A stretch of DNA of 6,587 nt from CAYNNP01 sp964398215 (GCA_964398215.1 CAYNNP010000307.1:1-6587); one strand, 5' to 3'; shown: positions 1 through 6,587, counted from the stretch's first letter. Made by a program: numbers and translations. Notes: generated by a model from the letters alone, not told the origin.

Positions 1-72
1 ACTTGCGTCCGAAGTTCCGGCAATTGCAGCGTTTGCTCGGTCCGGCCTACCTCAAGAGCGCAACTTCAAAAA

Positions 73-118
73 GCGTAAGCGAGGGACAATCAATCTTGGC
101 CCGGTCCCTCGCTCACGC
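73..118 (-). repeat. Inverted repeat, terminator-like on the minus strand; probable dispersed planctomycete repeat
   Basis: Two 15-base arms (73-87 and 104-118) are complementary at 14 of 15 positions around a 16-base loop. The single mismatch is A-C in a plus-strand transcript but becomes a G-U wobble in a minus-strand transcript, so the hairpin is better formed on the minus strand. There it is followed at once by five T residues (68-72 on the plus strand are all A), which is the shape of an intrinsic terminator. The flank (119-130) reads, on the minus strand, as codons for the peptide NPTRERG together with the arm. I recall this peptide from spurious ORFs over repeats in Rhodopirellula-like genomes; that is memory, not a search. 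The remaining sequence in 1-198 shows no supportable gene. Confidence 0.6.
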
Positions 119-186
119 GTCGGGTTACCAAAAACCAATGCCCGAAGTAAAAGCGCAACACCAAAACTCACCCGTTGGGTTGCCTT

Positions 187-195
187 TGATATACT
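187..195 (+). promoter_or_regulatory. Extended -10-like promoter element ahead of the HNH gene
   Basis: TGA followed by TATACT (190-195) matches the extended -10 pattern TGn-TATAAT with one difference. No good -35 hexamer lies 16-18 bases upstream, as expected for an extended -10 promoter. A transcript would begin near position 202. That would exclude the ATG at 199 as a start and favour the ATG at 241. A small hairpin (165-170 with 176-181) lies just upstream. Promoter consensus in planctomycetes is poorly defined, so this is tentative. Confidence 0.35.
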
Positions 196-240
196 GCGAT
201 GGTCAACACGTGTCACACTTACCTCACACGCCACGTTCCG

Positions 241-525
241 ATGCCTTCTGTAGTGAAACAGTGCTGCCTGTGCGAACGATACCCAAAGCGCGGGACAACG
301 GAGCATCACTTGATTCCGCGCACTTGCCATAGCAACAAGTGGTTTAAAAAGAATTTCAGTCGCCAGCAAATGCAAACGACTATTAGCGTGTGCCGCGATT
401 GCCACAATGCGATCCACCGTTTCGTGCCGCGCGAAAAAGAGCTTGGTCGGCACTTCTACACAATCGATCGATTGCTCGCCCATGAAGAGATCGGCAAATA
501 TGTCGCTTGGGCGCGGAAGCATTGA
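241..525 (+). CDS. Small HNH-endonuclease-type protein
   Basis: The predicted 94-residue protein has the zinc-binding and catalytic layout of HNH nucleases. A CxxC knuckle at Cys8 and Cys11 comes first, then Glu21-His22-His23 in the phrase EHHLIPR, then a second CxxC at Cys51 and Cys54 running into HNAIH (His55, Asn56, His59). The two cysteine pairs would hold a structural zinc, while a histidine of the HH pair, Asn56 and His59 would form the metal-dependent nuclease site. The tail (about residues 70-94, YTIDRLLAHEEIGKYVAW) is characteristic of a widespread family of stand-alone HNH proteins of about 90-110 residues, whose role is not settled. An in-frame ATG at 199 would add 14 residues with no family resemblance, and a promoter-like element ends at 195, so I prefer 241. 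Neither start has a clear Shine-Dalgarno sequence. The gene is convergent with katG and shows no defence or phage neighbours. DNA cleavage is inferred from the motif only. Confidence 0.85.
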   Translation: MPSVVKQCCLCERYPKRGTTEHHLIPRTCHSNKWFKKNFSRQQMQTTISVCRDCHNAIHRFVPREKELGRHFYTIDRLLAHEEIGKYVAWARKH

Positions 526-552
526 ACTGCTTGAGTCGCCACCCTACGACAA

Positions 553-583
553 AGCCCAGGGTCACGATGTGCGACCCTGGGCT
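553..583. terminator. Bidirectional hairpin terminator between HNH gene and katG
   Basis: A perfect 11-bp GC-rich inverted repeat (553-563 and 573-583) encloses a 9-base loop. It lies 27 bases after the HNH stop codon and 29 bases after the katG stop codon on the other strand, so it can serve both convergent genes. The downstream T runs are short (three T within CTGCCTTTAAA on the plus strand, TTTG on the minus strand), so termination may be only partly intrinsic. Confidence 0.75.
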
Positions 584-612
584 CTGCCTTTAAACGCTAT
601 AGGTTTGGTGAC

Positions 613-2943
613 CTATTTTCCTTGATGAAGGTCGAATCGATCAAGGTTCATCACCTTGTTCCAAGCTGCTACGAAGTCGGTAACAAACTTCTGCTGCGAA
701 TCTTCGCACGCATAAACTTCTGCAATGGCTCGCAGTTGTGAATTCGATCCAAAGACGAGATCGACCGAAGTGGCAGTCCATTTTAGATCGCCAGTCTTTC
801 TGTCTCGTCCTTCAAAGAAATGATCGCATGCAGGGGAAGTTTTCCACTGAGTGCTCATGTCCAACAAATTCACAAAGAAGTCGTTTGTCAGCGCCTCTGG
901 TTGCTTTGTCAACACACCCATCTCGGCAAGTGGTCCAGCGCCAGAGTTAGCATTCAGGACTCGCATCCCACCGACAAGCACCGTCATCTCGGGAGCTGTA
1001 AGCGTCAACAGTTGAGCTCGATCGATCAACAATTCTTCGCCCGTTCGCTCAAGATCATGTCCGAAAAAGTTGCGGAATCCATCTGCTTTTGGCTCCAGCA
1101 CATCGAATGATTCAGCGTCGGTATTTTCCTGAGTCGCGTCGGTACGGCCAGGGTGGAACGGAACGACAACGTTTTGACCAGCCTTCTTGGCCGCTTCTTC
1201 AACAGCTGCACAACCGCCCAGCACAATGATGTCGGCGAGCGATACCTTTTTGCCGCCGGTTTGCGAGCCGTTAAAATCTTTTTGAACTTGCTCCAATTTC
1301 GCCAAGACCTTCGCCAGTTCGGGGCCTTCGTTGACCGCCCAGTCCTTCTGTGGTGCAAGCCGCACGCGAGCTCCATTGGCACCACCACGCTTGTCGGACC
1401 CGCGGAACGTTGCCGCTGATGCCCACGCAGTTTTGACCAACTGGGAAACCGACAGTCCGGATGCAAGAACCTTCGCCTTGAGGTCGGTGATGTCTTGATC
1501 GTTGATCAATTCGTGATCTACCGCCGGAACCGGGTCCTGCCACAGCTGCGGCTCGGGAACCTCTGGCCCAAGCAGACGTGAGACGGGGCCCATGTCGCGA
1601 TGGGTCAACTTGTACCAAGCTTTTGCGAACGCTGCTGCGAACTGATCTGGGTTCTCGTGGAAACGTTTCGAGATTTTTCCGTAGATCGGATCCATTCTGA
1701 GAGCGAGGTCGGTTGTGAACATGATCGGAGCATGCGTCTTCGAATCATCGTGAGCATCCGGAACTGTACTTTTTGCATCAGGATCTGTTGGGACCCACTG
1801 CCAAGCTCCCGCAGGGCTCTTTACCAAATCCCAGTCGTAGCCGAACAAGTTATCAAAGTAACCGTTGGACCACTGCGTCGGCTGGTTACTCCACGCACCT
1901 TCCAAACCACTGGTGATCGTGTCCTCAGCATTTCCTTTTCCAAATTTGTTTATCCAACCAAGACCCTGGTCAACAAGGCCAGCGCCTTCGGGTTCCGGAC
2001 CAACATTGTCTTCAGGGCTGGCAGCACCATGAGCTTTTCCGAACGTATGTCCGCCAGCAATCAAGGCAACAGTTTCTTCATCGTTCATTGCCATGCGAGC
2101 AAACGTTTCTCGAATGTCCTTGGCGGCAGCCAAAGCAACGGGTTCACCACCGGGGCCTTCCGGATTGACGTAAATCAATCCCATTTGAACAGCTGCCAGT
2201 GGGTTCGCCAGGTCTCGTTCTCCGCTGTAACGCTCGTCTCCTAGCCATTCACTCTCAGGTCCCCAGTTAATATCTTCCTGAGGTTGCCAAACGTCCGCAC
2301 GACCACCGGCGAAACCAAAAGTTTCAAACCCCATGGACTCAAGAGCAACATTGCCAGCCAAAACCATCAGGTCAGCCCACGAAATCTTGTTTCCATATTT
2401 CTGCTTGATTGGCCACAGCAAACGGCGAGCCTTGTCCAGATTGGCATTGTCCGGCCAGCTATTCAGCGGTGCAAAACGTTGAGTACCGTAGCTCGCGCCG
2501 CCTCGGCCGTCGGTGACTCGGTAGGTACCAGCGCTGTGCCAAGCCATGCGAATGAACAGCGGTCCGTAATGACCGTAGTCGGCAGGCCACCAGTCCTGAG
2601 AATTCGTCATCAATTCCGTGAGGTCTTTCTTCACGGCAGCGAGGTCAAGCTTCTTGAACTCTTGGGCGTAGACAAAGTCCTCGCCCATAGGATTGCCCTT
2701 GCGAGAGTTTTGGTGCAGGATTTCCAAGTTCAATTGGTTTGGCCACCAGTTCCTGTTGGATTTTGCTCCAGCCAGTGCAGGGCTGACGCCAGCCATCGGG
2801 CATTTTTCGGTACTTTCCAATTTCTTCTCCGAATTTTCTTGGGGTGGATTAGCGTTTTGCGGTTCTTGCGCGATTGAGGATGTGGCGATGCAAAGCACCG
2901 CAAAGCCTGTCACAGCACAAATGAAGTGTTTTTTCAAGGTCAT
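613..2943 (-). CDS. katG: Catalase-peroxidase KatG with an N-terminal signal peptide (probably exported)
   Basis: This 776-residue haem enzyme disproportionates hydrogen peroxide (catalase) and oxidises donors with it (peroxidase). The N-terminal peroxidase domain (about 85-450) carries distal Arg132, Trp135 and His136 in RMAWHSAGTY. It also has Tyr258 and Met284, which with Trp135 can form the Met-Tyr-Trp crosslink needed for catalase activity, and proximal haem ligand His299 in GGHTFGKAHG. Arg449 in HRDMGP matches the mobile arginine of the family. The haem-free C-terminal domain (about 470-776) is complete, ending in the usual DFVAAWxKVMNLDRFD. The N-terminus is unusual: KK at 4-5, a hydrophobic core (about 7-20) and a cleavage site near SIA|QE (25/26), followed by a Pro/Asn/Glu-rich linker to the conserved CPMAG. 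This is a Sec-type signal peptide, as in the periplasmic KatP/KatG forms known from some proteobacteria; Cys18 is not in a lipobox. Start ATG at 2943; no strong ribosome binding site. It is divergent from an OxyR-type regulator, implying peroxide induction. The reading frame is intact. Confidence 0.97.
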   Translation of the reverse strand: MTLKKHFICAVTGFAVLCIATSSIAQEPQNANPPQENSEKKLESTEKCPMAGVSPALAGAKSNRNWWPNQLNLEILHQNSRKGNPMGEDFVYAQEFKKLDLAAVKKDLTELMTNSQDWWPADYGHYGPLFIRMAWHSAGTYRVTDGRGGASYGTQRFAPLNSWPDNANLDKARRLLWPIKQKYGNKISWADLMVLAGNVALESMGFETFGFAGGRADVWQPQEDINWGPESEWLGDERYSGERDLANPLAAVQMGLIYVNPEGPGGEPVALAAAKDIRETFARMAMNDEETVALIAGGHTFGKAHGAASPEDNVGPEPEGAGLVDQGLGWINKFGKGNAEDTITSGLEGAWSNQPTQWSNGYFDNLFGYDWDLVKSPAGAWQWVPTDPDAKSTVPDAHDDSKTHAPIMFTTDLALRMDPIYGKISKRFHENPDQFAAAFAKAWYKLTHRDMGPVSRLLGPEVPEPQLWQDPVPAVDHELINDQDITDLKAKVLASGLSVSQLVKTAWASAATFRGSDKRGGANGARVRLAPQKDWAVNEGPELAKVLAKLEQVQKDFNGSQTGGKKVSLADIIVLGGCAAVEEAAKKAGQNVVVPFHPGRTDATQENTDAESFDVLEPKADGFRNFFGHDLERTGEELLIDRAQLLTLTAPEMTVLVGGMRVLNANSGAGPLAEMGVLTKQPEALTNDFFVNLLDMSTQWKTSPACDHFFEGRDRKTGDLKWTATSVDLVFGSNSQLRAIAEVYACEDSQQKFVTDFVAAWNKVMNLDRFDLHQGK

Positions 2944-3000
2944 TGCTTTGTCCGAGGTTGGAATTCTAAACGCAACAGATCGTCGACCGGTAGCATCCTA

Positions 3001-3029
3001 AGAATATCGCAGGAACCTGTCGATGCATC
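3001..3029 (-). promoter_or_regulatory. Candidate katG promoter
   Basis: On the minus strand TATTCT (plus coordinates 3001-3006) is a good -10 hexamer, with a poor -35 hexamer (GATGCA, 3024-3029) at the ideal 17-base spacing. A weak -35 that overlaps an activator site is typical of OxyR- and other LysR-activated promoters. The leader to the katG ATG would be about 50 bases. This comes from inspection only and no transcript start is known. Confidence 0.4.
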
Positions 3030-3059
3030 CAATGCATTGCGGTACTATGCTCTATGCAT
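3023..3059. promoter_or_regulatory. Candidate OxyR operator: two LysR boxes 22 bp apart
   Basis: Box 1 (3023-3037) is a near-palindrome, ATGC-N7-GCAT, and box 2 (3045-3059) is CTAT-N7-GCAT. Each contains a T-N11-A LysR motif (T3024/A3036 and T3046/A3058). The four quarter sites start at 3023, 3034, 3045 and 3056, exactly 11 bases apart, which is the geometry of the OxyR tetramer site (ATAG-N7-CTAT repeated). The bases match the Escherichia coli consensus only about half-way. Three copies of ATGCAT (3023, 3032, 3054) fall inside. Box 1 covers the likely katG -35 region, and box 2 ends 35 bases before the regulator's ATG, a place suited to autorepression. Confidence 0.5.
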
Positions 3060-3094
3060 TGAATGGATTGCTCTATCAGTTGGGAACATTGGCC

Positions 3095-3982
3095 ATGGAA
3101 CTCGATCAGTTGCGTTATTTCCTGCAAGTCGCCGAACGGGGCAACTTCACGCGGGCAGCTGAAGACATGACGATTTCCCAGTCGGCGCTAAGTCGTTCGA
3201 TCCAGAAACTGGAAGAAGAGCTGGGGCAGCCGGTCTTTGAGCGGAAGACGCGAGCGGTCACGCTGACCGAAGCCGGCGTCTTGCTGCAGTCTCGTGCAGA
3301 GCAGATCCTAACGATTCTTGCAGACACCAAGGCCGAGATCACCGACGATGGCCAAAGCGGTCGGGTGCGAATCGGTGCCATCCCAACGATTGCTCCGTAC
3401 TTTCTGCCTGATTTGCTGCGTCAGTTTTCATCTGAATTTCCGAACGCGGCGTTGATCGTACAAGAGCTGACAACTGACGCGTTGCTAAAGAGTTGTACAC
3501 AAGGCGAAATCGATCTGGCGATTCTGGCATTGCCTGTCCCGGCAAAGTACCTGGAGTTCGAAGAGTTATTCGAGGAGGAGTTGTTGCTGGTTTTGCCACC
3601 GGATCATCCCTTGACCGAAATGCCAAAGATCGGATTGGCCGACGTCGAGCCGTTTCCGTTCGTACTGCTGGACGAAGCTCATTGTTTGTCGGACAGCATT
3701 GTGTCTTTTTGCCGGAACCGTTCGTTTCAACCGGTCGCTGTCGAAAGGACTAGTCAACTGGCGATGGTTCAAGAGTTGGTATCGCTGTCGCATGGCGTGT
3801 CAATGATTCCCGCGATGGCGCGCGAACTGGATCAAAGCGACCGCCGCGTTTATCGCTCGTTCAGTGGCAAGAGCCCAACCCGAAAGATCGCGGTGATCTG
3901 GAACCCGTATCGGTTTCAAAGTCGACTGGTGGAAGCCTTTAAAGATCACATTCGAAATCACACGCAGCAATACAATCAGTAG
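3095..3982 (+). CDS. oxyR: OxyR-type hydrogen-peroxide-sensing LysR regulator
   Basis: This 295-residue LysR-family transcription factor has an N-terminal winged helix-turn-helix (about 1-60, LRYFLQVAERGNFTRAAE then ISQSALSRSIQKLEEELG). A linker helix follows, then a two-part sensor domain (about 90-290). The sensor is diagnostic: DEAHCLSDSIVSFC places Cys197 and Cys206 nine residues apart after a histidine, matching the Cys199/Cys208 redox pair of E. coli OxyR (GHCLRDQAMGFC). IGAIPTIAPYFLP also matches OxyR's IGLIPTVGPYLLP. Hydrogen peroxide oxidises the first cysteine, a disulfide forms, and the tetramer shifts to its activating DNA contact; this is known for the family and inferred here. 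The ATG at 3095 starts exactly at the conserved MELDQLRYF; a GGGA at 3082-3085 may aid initiation. The in-frame ATG at 3023 adds 24 unrelated residues and lies within the operator, so I reject it. It is divergent from katG, the classic arrangement for regulator and target. Confidence 0.93.
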   Translation: MELDQLRYFLQVAERGNFTRAAEDMTISQSALSRSIQKLEEELGQPVFERKTRAVTLTEAGVLLQSRAEQILTILADTKAEITDDGQSGRVRIGAIPTIAPYFLPDLLRQFSSEFPNAALIVQELTTDALLKSCTQGEIDLAILALPVPAKYLEFEELFEEELLLVLPPDHPLTEMPKIGLADVEPFPFVLLDEAHCLSDSIVSFCRNRSFQPVAVERTSQLAMVQELVSLSHGVSMIPAMARELDQSDRRVYRSFSGKSPTRKIAVIWNPYRFQSRLVEAFKDHIRNHTQQYNQ

Positions 3983-4006
3983 TCTTCACAAGTGAAAAAC
4001 ATGGCG

Positions 4007-4031
4007 ATCCCAGCGGCGCGCTGCGGGGGAT
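4007..4031 (+). terminator. Possible weak terminator after oxyR
   Basis: CAGCG (4011-4015) and CGCTG (4019-4023) form a tight GC stem. ATCC (4007-4010) can pair with GGAT (4028-4031) across a four-base bulge, and two further T residues follow before CC. It lies 24 bases after the oxyR stop. The bulge and short T run make it a weak candidate. The rest of the 166-base spacer up to 4148 shows no clear promoter. Confidence 0.3.
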
Positions 4032-4148
4032 TTCCTGCGGTAAAATTCGTCTATGTGAAGTTTCTGTTACGTAGTCTCACAACGGCGGCCCGAATCCGAT
4101 AGCCTATTGCATTGTGAATTCAATCTTCGCTCCAAATAGGTGCACCGA

Positions 4149-6581
4149 ATGGCTTACCAGCGATTTTTCTTGTTCATCGTTGCCGTCTTTGGATTGACGT
4201 TTTCCGCACAAGCCGCTGAGCTGTATCGGATTGGCGAAGGAACTCGTTTTCCGATCCAGGGAAAAGAGGCAGACTGGATCGATGGCGACTACGTCTTGAA
4301 AAGCGATGTGCTAATCGCTGTTGTCGCGCATCCCACCAAAACGCGTGATGCCAACATGACCGTTCGTGCGGTCGGAGCGGGGATCATTGATTTGACACGG
4401 CGCGATGTGCAGTCGGATCAACTAAGTGCGTTCTATCCTGCCGCCGGGCGATACGGTTTTTCCGACGATAGCACGACAAAGATGGTTGCTGTGAAAGGTG
4501 ACGAAGCGATTTTGCGATTGCAATCGAACCGTTCGGTCGCCGGTGATGAGTCTACGTGTGTGGTCGAGTATCGCTTGCGTAACGGCCAGCCATTTATCAC
4601 TTGCCAGGTTTCAGTTACCGGTAAAACCGTGGCAGGCTTCCGCCCTTCCGATTCAGTTCGCGCTGATCGAACATTCGAGTTCGGTGTCTTGAAGGACATG
4701 GGGGTCGCGTTTTGCGAAGACGAGAACTTTCGGCAGACTTACGGCTTTCAAGCACTTGGTAGCAGCGGCGACCCAAGATGGGATCGTAATCGGGCGCGAC
4801 GCGTAACGTATTTCTTGGAACGTCCAAAGTCCAGTGAAACCATCGAGTGGCAAACGCGTATTTTTCCAGCGAGCAGCTCAATGGATTTGGCAGGGATTGT
4901 CGCGGGCGCTCCTGAAACAACGATTTTGGTTGCCGGCGCGGTCGGTGACCAGCCACGGATCAAACTTTCGATCGTCAAATCCGACCCCGCACTGCCGAAA
5001 GACAGCACGTCTTGGCGATGTGCACCAGACGGGAAATCAGTCGTTCACCTAATGCCGGGCAAGTACCGGGTACGTGCCCAAGCCATCGGTCATCAGCCTG
5101 TGGAGAAAGATGTCGATGTTGCTGACAATCCATCGACGGTGGAACTGAAACTTGGGCCTGCGACAGCTGTGAACGCTAAAGTTGTTGATGGAACGGGCAA
5201 ACCGATCCCGTGCAAAGTCAGTTTTTACGGGCGCGAGGTCGACGGGAAGAGCACTCCGACGCCCAACTTTGGGCTCGATAGCCAAAGTGGTAGTGTTGGC
5301 AATACCGTTTACAGCGCGGACGGCGAATTCATCCGTTCGATACCGCCCGGTGCGTACGAGGCCGTGATTAGTTACGGACCTGAATACGATGCGGAGTTCA
5401 AAGACATCGTTGTTTCGGAGGGTGAATCGCTTGAGCTGTCAGTAACATTGAAAAGGGTTGTGGATACGGAGGGCTGGGTGAGTGCCGAACTGCATAGTCA
5501 CAGCAGTCCGTCAGGTGATAACACGTCCGACCAACTTGGTCGTGTCGAGAATCTTGTCTGTGAGCATCTGGAATTTGCGCCTTGCACGGAGCACCAACGC
5601 ATCGAATCGTATGATGATCAGCTTAAGATTCTTGGTGCGGAAGCTCGCATGGCAACGTGCACGGGAATGGAGTTGACTGGTTCGCTGTTGCCGATCAACC
5701 ACCAGAATGCTTTTCCATTGAAGTGGAGTCCCTACGAACAGGATGGCGGCGGCCCCAGAGTGAGTAGCAATCCGGTTACTCAGATTGCTCGGATCGCGAT
5801 GTGGGACGACAAAGCAGACAAGGTTGTTCAATCGAACCATCCAAATCTTCGCCAGATGTTGCGCGACAAAAATTTGGATGGAACGGAGGACGGTGGCTAT
5901 TCGGAAATGTTGGATTACATGGATGTGATCGAGATCCATCCGCCCTCGGATATTTTTAAGCCATTGGATCAAATCGAAGAGCAGAAGGATCGAGATAACA
6001 ATCGAATGCAACACTGGATGAATTTGATTGCGTCGGGTCGTTACATTCCAGGGGTTGTCAATACGGACGCACACTACAACTGGCATGGAAGTGGATGGAT
6101 GCGAAACTGGATCGCTTCCAGCACCGATGATCCGGCCAAAATTGGCGTGCCCGAAATGATCAAGAGTTTGGAGGCTGGCCGCATTGTTATGTCGACGGGG
6201 CCTTTCATGAATTTTTCCATCGAACATGCAAGTCTAAAAGAATCTGCAAGGATCGGAGATCGAGTCAAGATCGAAGACGGCAAGGCGCAGGCGGTGGTCA
6301 AAGTGCAGTGTCCGAATTGGATGGATGTGAATCGAGTCGAGATTTTTGTGAATGGGAAATTGGTTCCTGAGCTTTCGCGTCGTCGCAGTACTCATCCCGA
6401 TGCGTTTGCTGACGGAGTTGTCAAGTTTGATCAGAAACTGAAGTTCGAATTGAAAGGCGATAGTTTTGTGATCGCAGCAGCAATCGGCGAAAAGTTGAAG
6501 CTTGGTAGAGTGATGGGAAACAAGTTTGGAAATCGCCCTCCCGTCGTCGTCTCAAATCCAATTTTCGTGAGTGTCGAGTAG
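4149..6581 (+). CDS. Exported PHP-domain metallohydrolase, CehA/McbA-like
   Basis: An 810-residue protein starting at ATG 4149, preceded by AGGTG (4138-4142) at six bases spacing; an in-frame GTG at 4140 overlaps this site and is less likely. Residues 1-22 are a Sec signal peptide with cleavage near AQA|AE. Residues about 25-265 are an unrecognised, probably beta-rich region. About 270-437 resembles two carboxypeptidase-regulatory-like beta-sandwich units (MPGKYRVRAQAIG and later IPPGAYEAVISYG). The catalytic PHP domain spans about 442-690. Candidate metal ligands are His449 and His451 (ELHSHSS), Glu481-His482 (TEH, in place of the usual TDH), Glu508 (GMELTG), His518 (INHQNAFPL), His564 (NHPN), His597 (IEIHPP), and Asp640 and His642 (NTDAH). 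GRIVMSTGPFMNFSIE (about 677-692) and a C-terminal beta domain follow, as in CehA/McbA-type proteins. PHP enzymes use two or three metal ions to hydrolyse phosphoesters or, in CehA, a carbamate ester; the substrate cannot be read here. It lies 166 bases after oxyR and is probably transcribed separately. Confidence 0.88.
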   Translation: MAYQRFFLFIVAVFGLTFSAQAAELYRIGEGTRFPIQGKEADWIDGDYVLKSDVLIAVVAHPTKTRDANMTVRAVGAGIIDLTRRDVQSDQLSAFYPAAGRYGFSDDSTTKMVAVKGDEAILRLQSNRSVAGDESTCVVEYRLRNGQPFITCQVSVTGKTVAGFRPSDSVRADRTFEFGVLKDMGVAFCEDENFRQTYGFQALGSSGDPRWDRNRARRVTYFLERPKSSETIEWQTRIFPASSSMDLAGIVAGAPETTILVAGAVGDQPRIKLSIVKSDPALPKDSTSWRCAPDGKSVVHLMPGKYRVRAQAIGHQPVEKDVDVADNPSTVELKLGPATAVNAKVVDGTGKPIPCKVSFYGREVDGKSTPTPNFGLDSQSGSVGNTVYSADGEFIRSIPPGAYEAVISYGPEYDAEFKDIVVSEGESLELSVTLKRVVDTEGWVSAELHSHSSPSGDNTSDQLGRVENLVCEHLEFAPCTEHQRIESYDDQLKILGAEARMATCTGMELTGSLLPINHQNAFPLKWSPYEQDGGGPRVSSNPVTQIARIAMWDDKADKVVQSNHPNLRQMLRDKNLDGTEDGGYSEMLDYMDVIEIHPPSDIFKPLDQIEEQKDRDNNRMQHWMNLIASGRYIPGVVNTDAHYNWHGSGWMRNWIASSTDDPAKIGVPEMIKSLEAGRIVMSTGPFMNFSIEHASLKESARIGDRVKIEDGKAQAVVKVQCPNWMDVNRVEIFVNGKLVPELSRRRSTHPDAFADGVVKFDQKLKFELKGDSFVIAAAIGEKLKLGRVMGNKFGNRPPVVVSNPIFVSVE

Positions 6582-6587
6582 TCCCAA

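Noticed and set aside
3..332. A plus-strand open frame entering from the left edge, starting with TTG
   Set aside because: It crosses the hairpin repeat and overlaps the HNH gene in another frame; the translation has low complexity and no recognisable domain. I could not identify a gene end in 1-72 in any frame.
52..522. A 156-codon open frame on the minus strand
   Set aside because: It runs antisense through the well-supported HNH gene and ends across the hairpin repeat; its translation shows no domain, and its tail is the repeat-derived NPTRERG peptide.
241..525. HNH gene as part of a restriction, defence or phage module
   Set aside because: No methyltransferase, helicase, integrase, terminase or other partner lies in the window; the neighbours are housekeeping stress genes.
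1600..2244. A 214-codon plus-strand open frame
   Set aside because: It lies wholly antisense inside katG, whose frame is intact and conserved throughout; it has no recognisable motif.
3023..3059. Three ATGCAT copies as a possible start of a short tandem or CRISPR-like array
   Set aside because: Spacing is irregular (9 and 22 bases) with only three six-base copies; the LysR-box geometry explains them better.
3023..3094. N-terminal extension of the LysR regulator from the upstream ATG
   Set aside because: The 24 added residues have no LysR-family resemblance and the segment is better explained as the operator and leader.
4041..4046. TAAAAT as a -10 element for the PHP gene
   Set aside because: There is no matching -35 at a suitable distance and it would give a leader of about 100 bases; the evidence is too thin to annotate.
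5511..6227. A 238-codon minus-strand open frame
   Set aside because: It is the antisense shadow of the PHP catalytic domain; the His/Val/Arg-rich translation is a by-product of the opposite-strand codons.

Overview
The window looks like chromosomal DNA from a planctomycete, most likely of the Rhodopirellula/Pirellulaceae type. The main reasons are an exported, large PHP-domain metallohydrolase of a kind common in that group, weak or absent Shine-Dalgarno sequences, roughly 50% GC, and a hairpin repeat at the left edge. That repeat, read on the minus strand, encodes the 'NPTRERG' shadow peptide I recall from many planctomycete intergenic regions. This assignment rests on recognition, not on a database search.

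Layout from left to right: (1) 1-198, no supportable gene; it holds an inverted repeat (73-118) with a T run on its minus-strand side, and an extended -10-like element just before the first gene. (2) 241-525 (+), a compact HNH-endonuclease-type protein. (3) 553-583, a perfect 11-bp hairpin between convergent gene ends. (4) 613-2943 (-), a full-length catalase-peroxidase (KatG) with an N-terminal signal peptide. (5) 2944-3094, a 151-bp divergent control region with two LysR-type boxes exactly 22 bp apart. (6) 3095-3982 (+), an OxyR-type LysR regulator that keeps the redox cysteine pair. (7) 3983-4148, a spacer with a bulged hairpin. (8) 4149-6581 (+), an exported PHP-domain (CehA/McbA-like) metallohydrolase of about 810 residues.

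The functional core is the divergent katG/oxyR pair. The regulator senses hydrogen peroxide in the cytoplasm through Cys197/Cys206 and probably activates the catalase-peroxidase gene from the shared control region while limiting its own expression. The enzyme itself appears to be exported, so a cytoplasmic sensor would control a peroxide defence outside the inner membrane. The HNH gene and the PHP hydrolase show no clear functional link to the pair and are probably separate transcription units. I see no mobile element, CRISPR array, tRNA or rRNA, and no evidence for a wholly new multi-gene system. The most useful leads are the exported KatG, the candidate OxyR operator and the terminator-like repeat.
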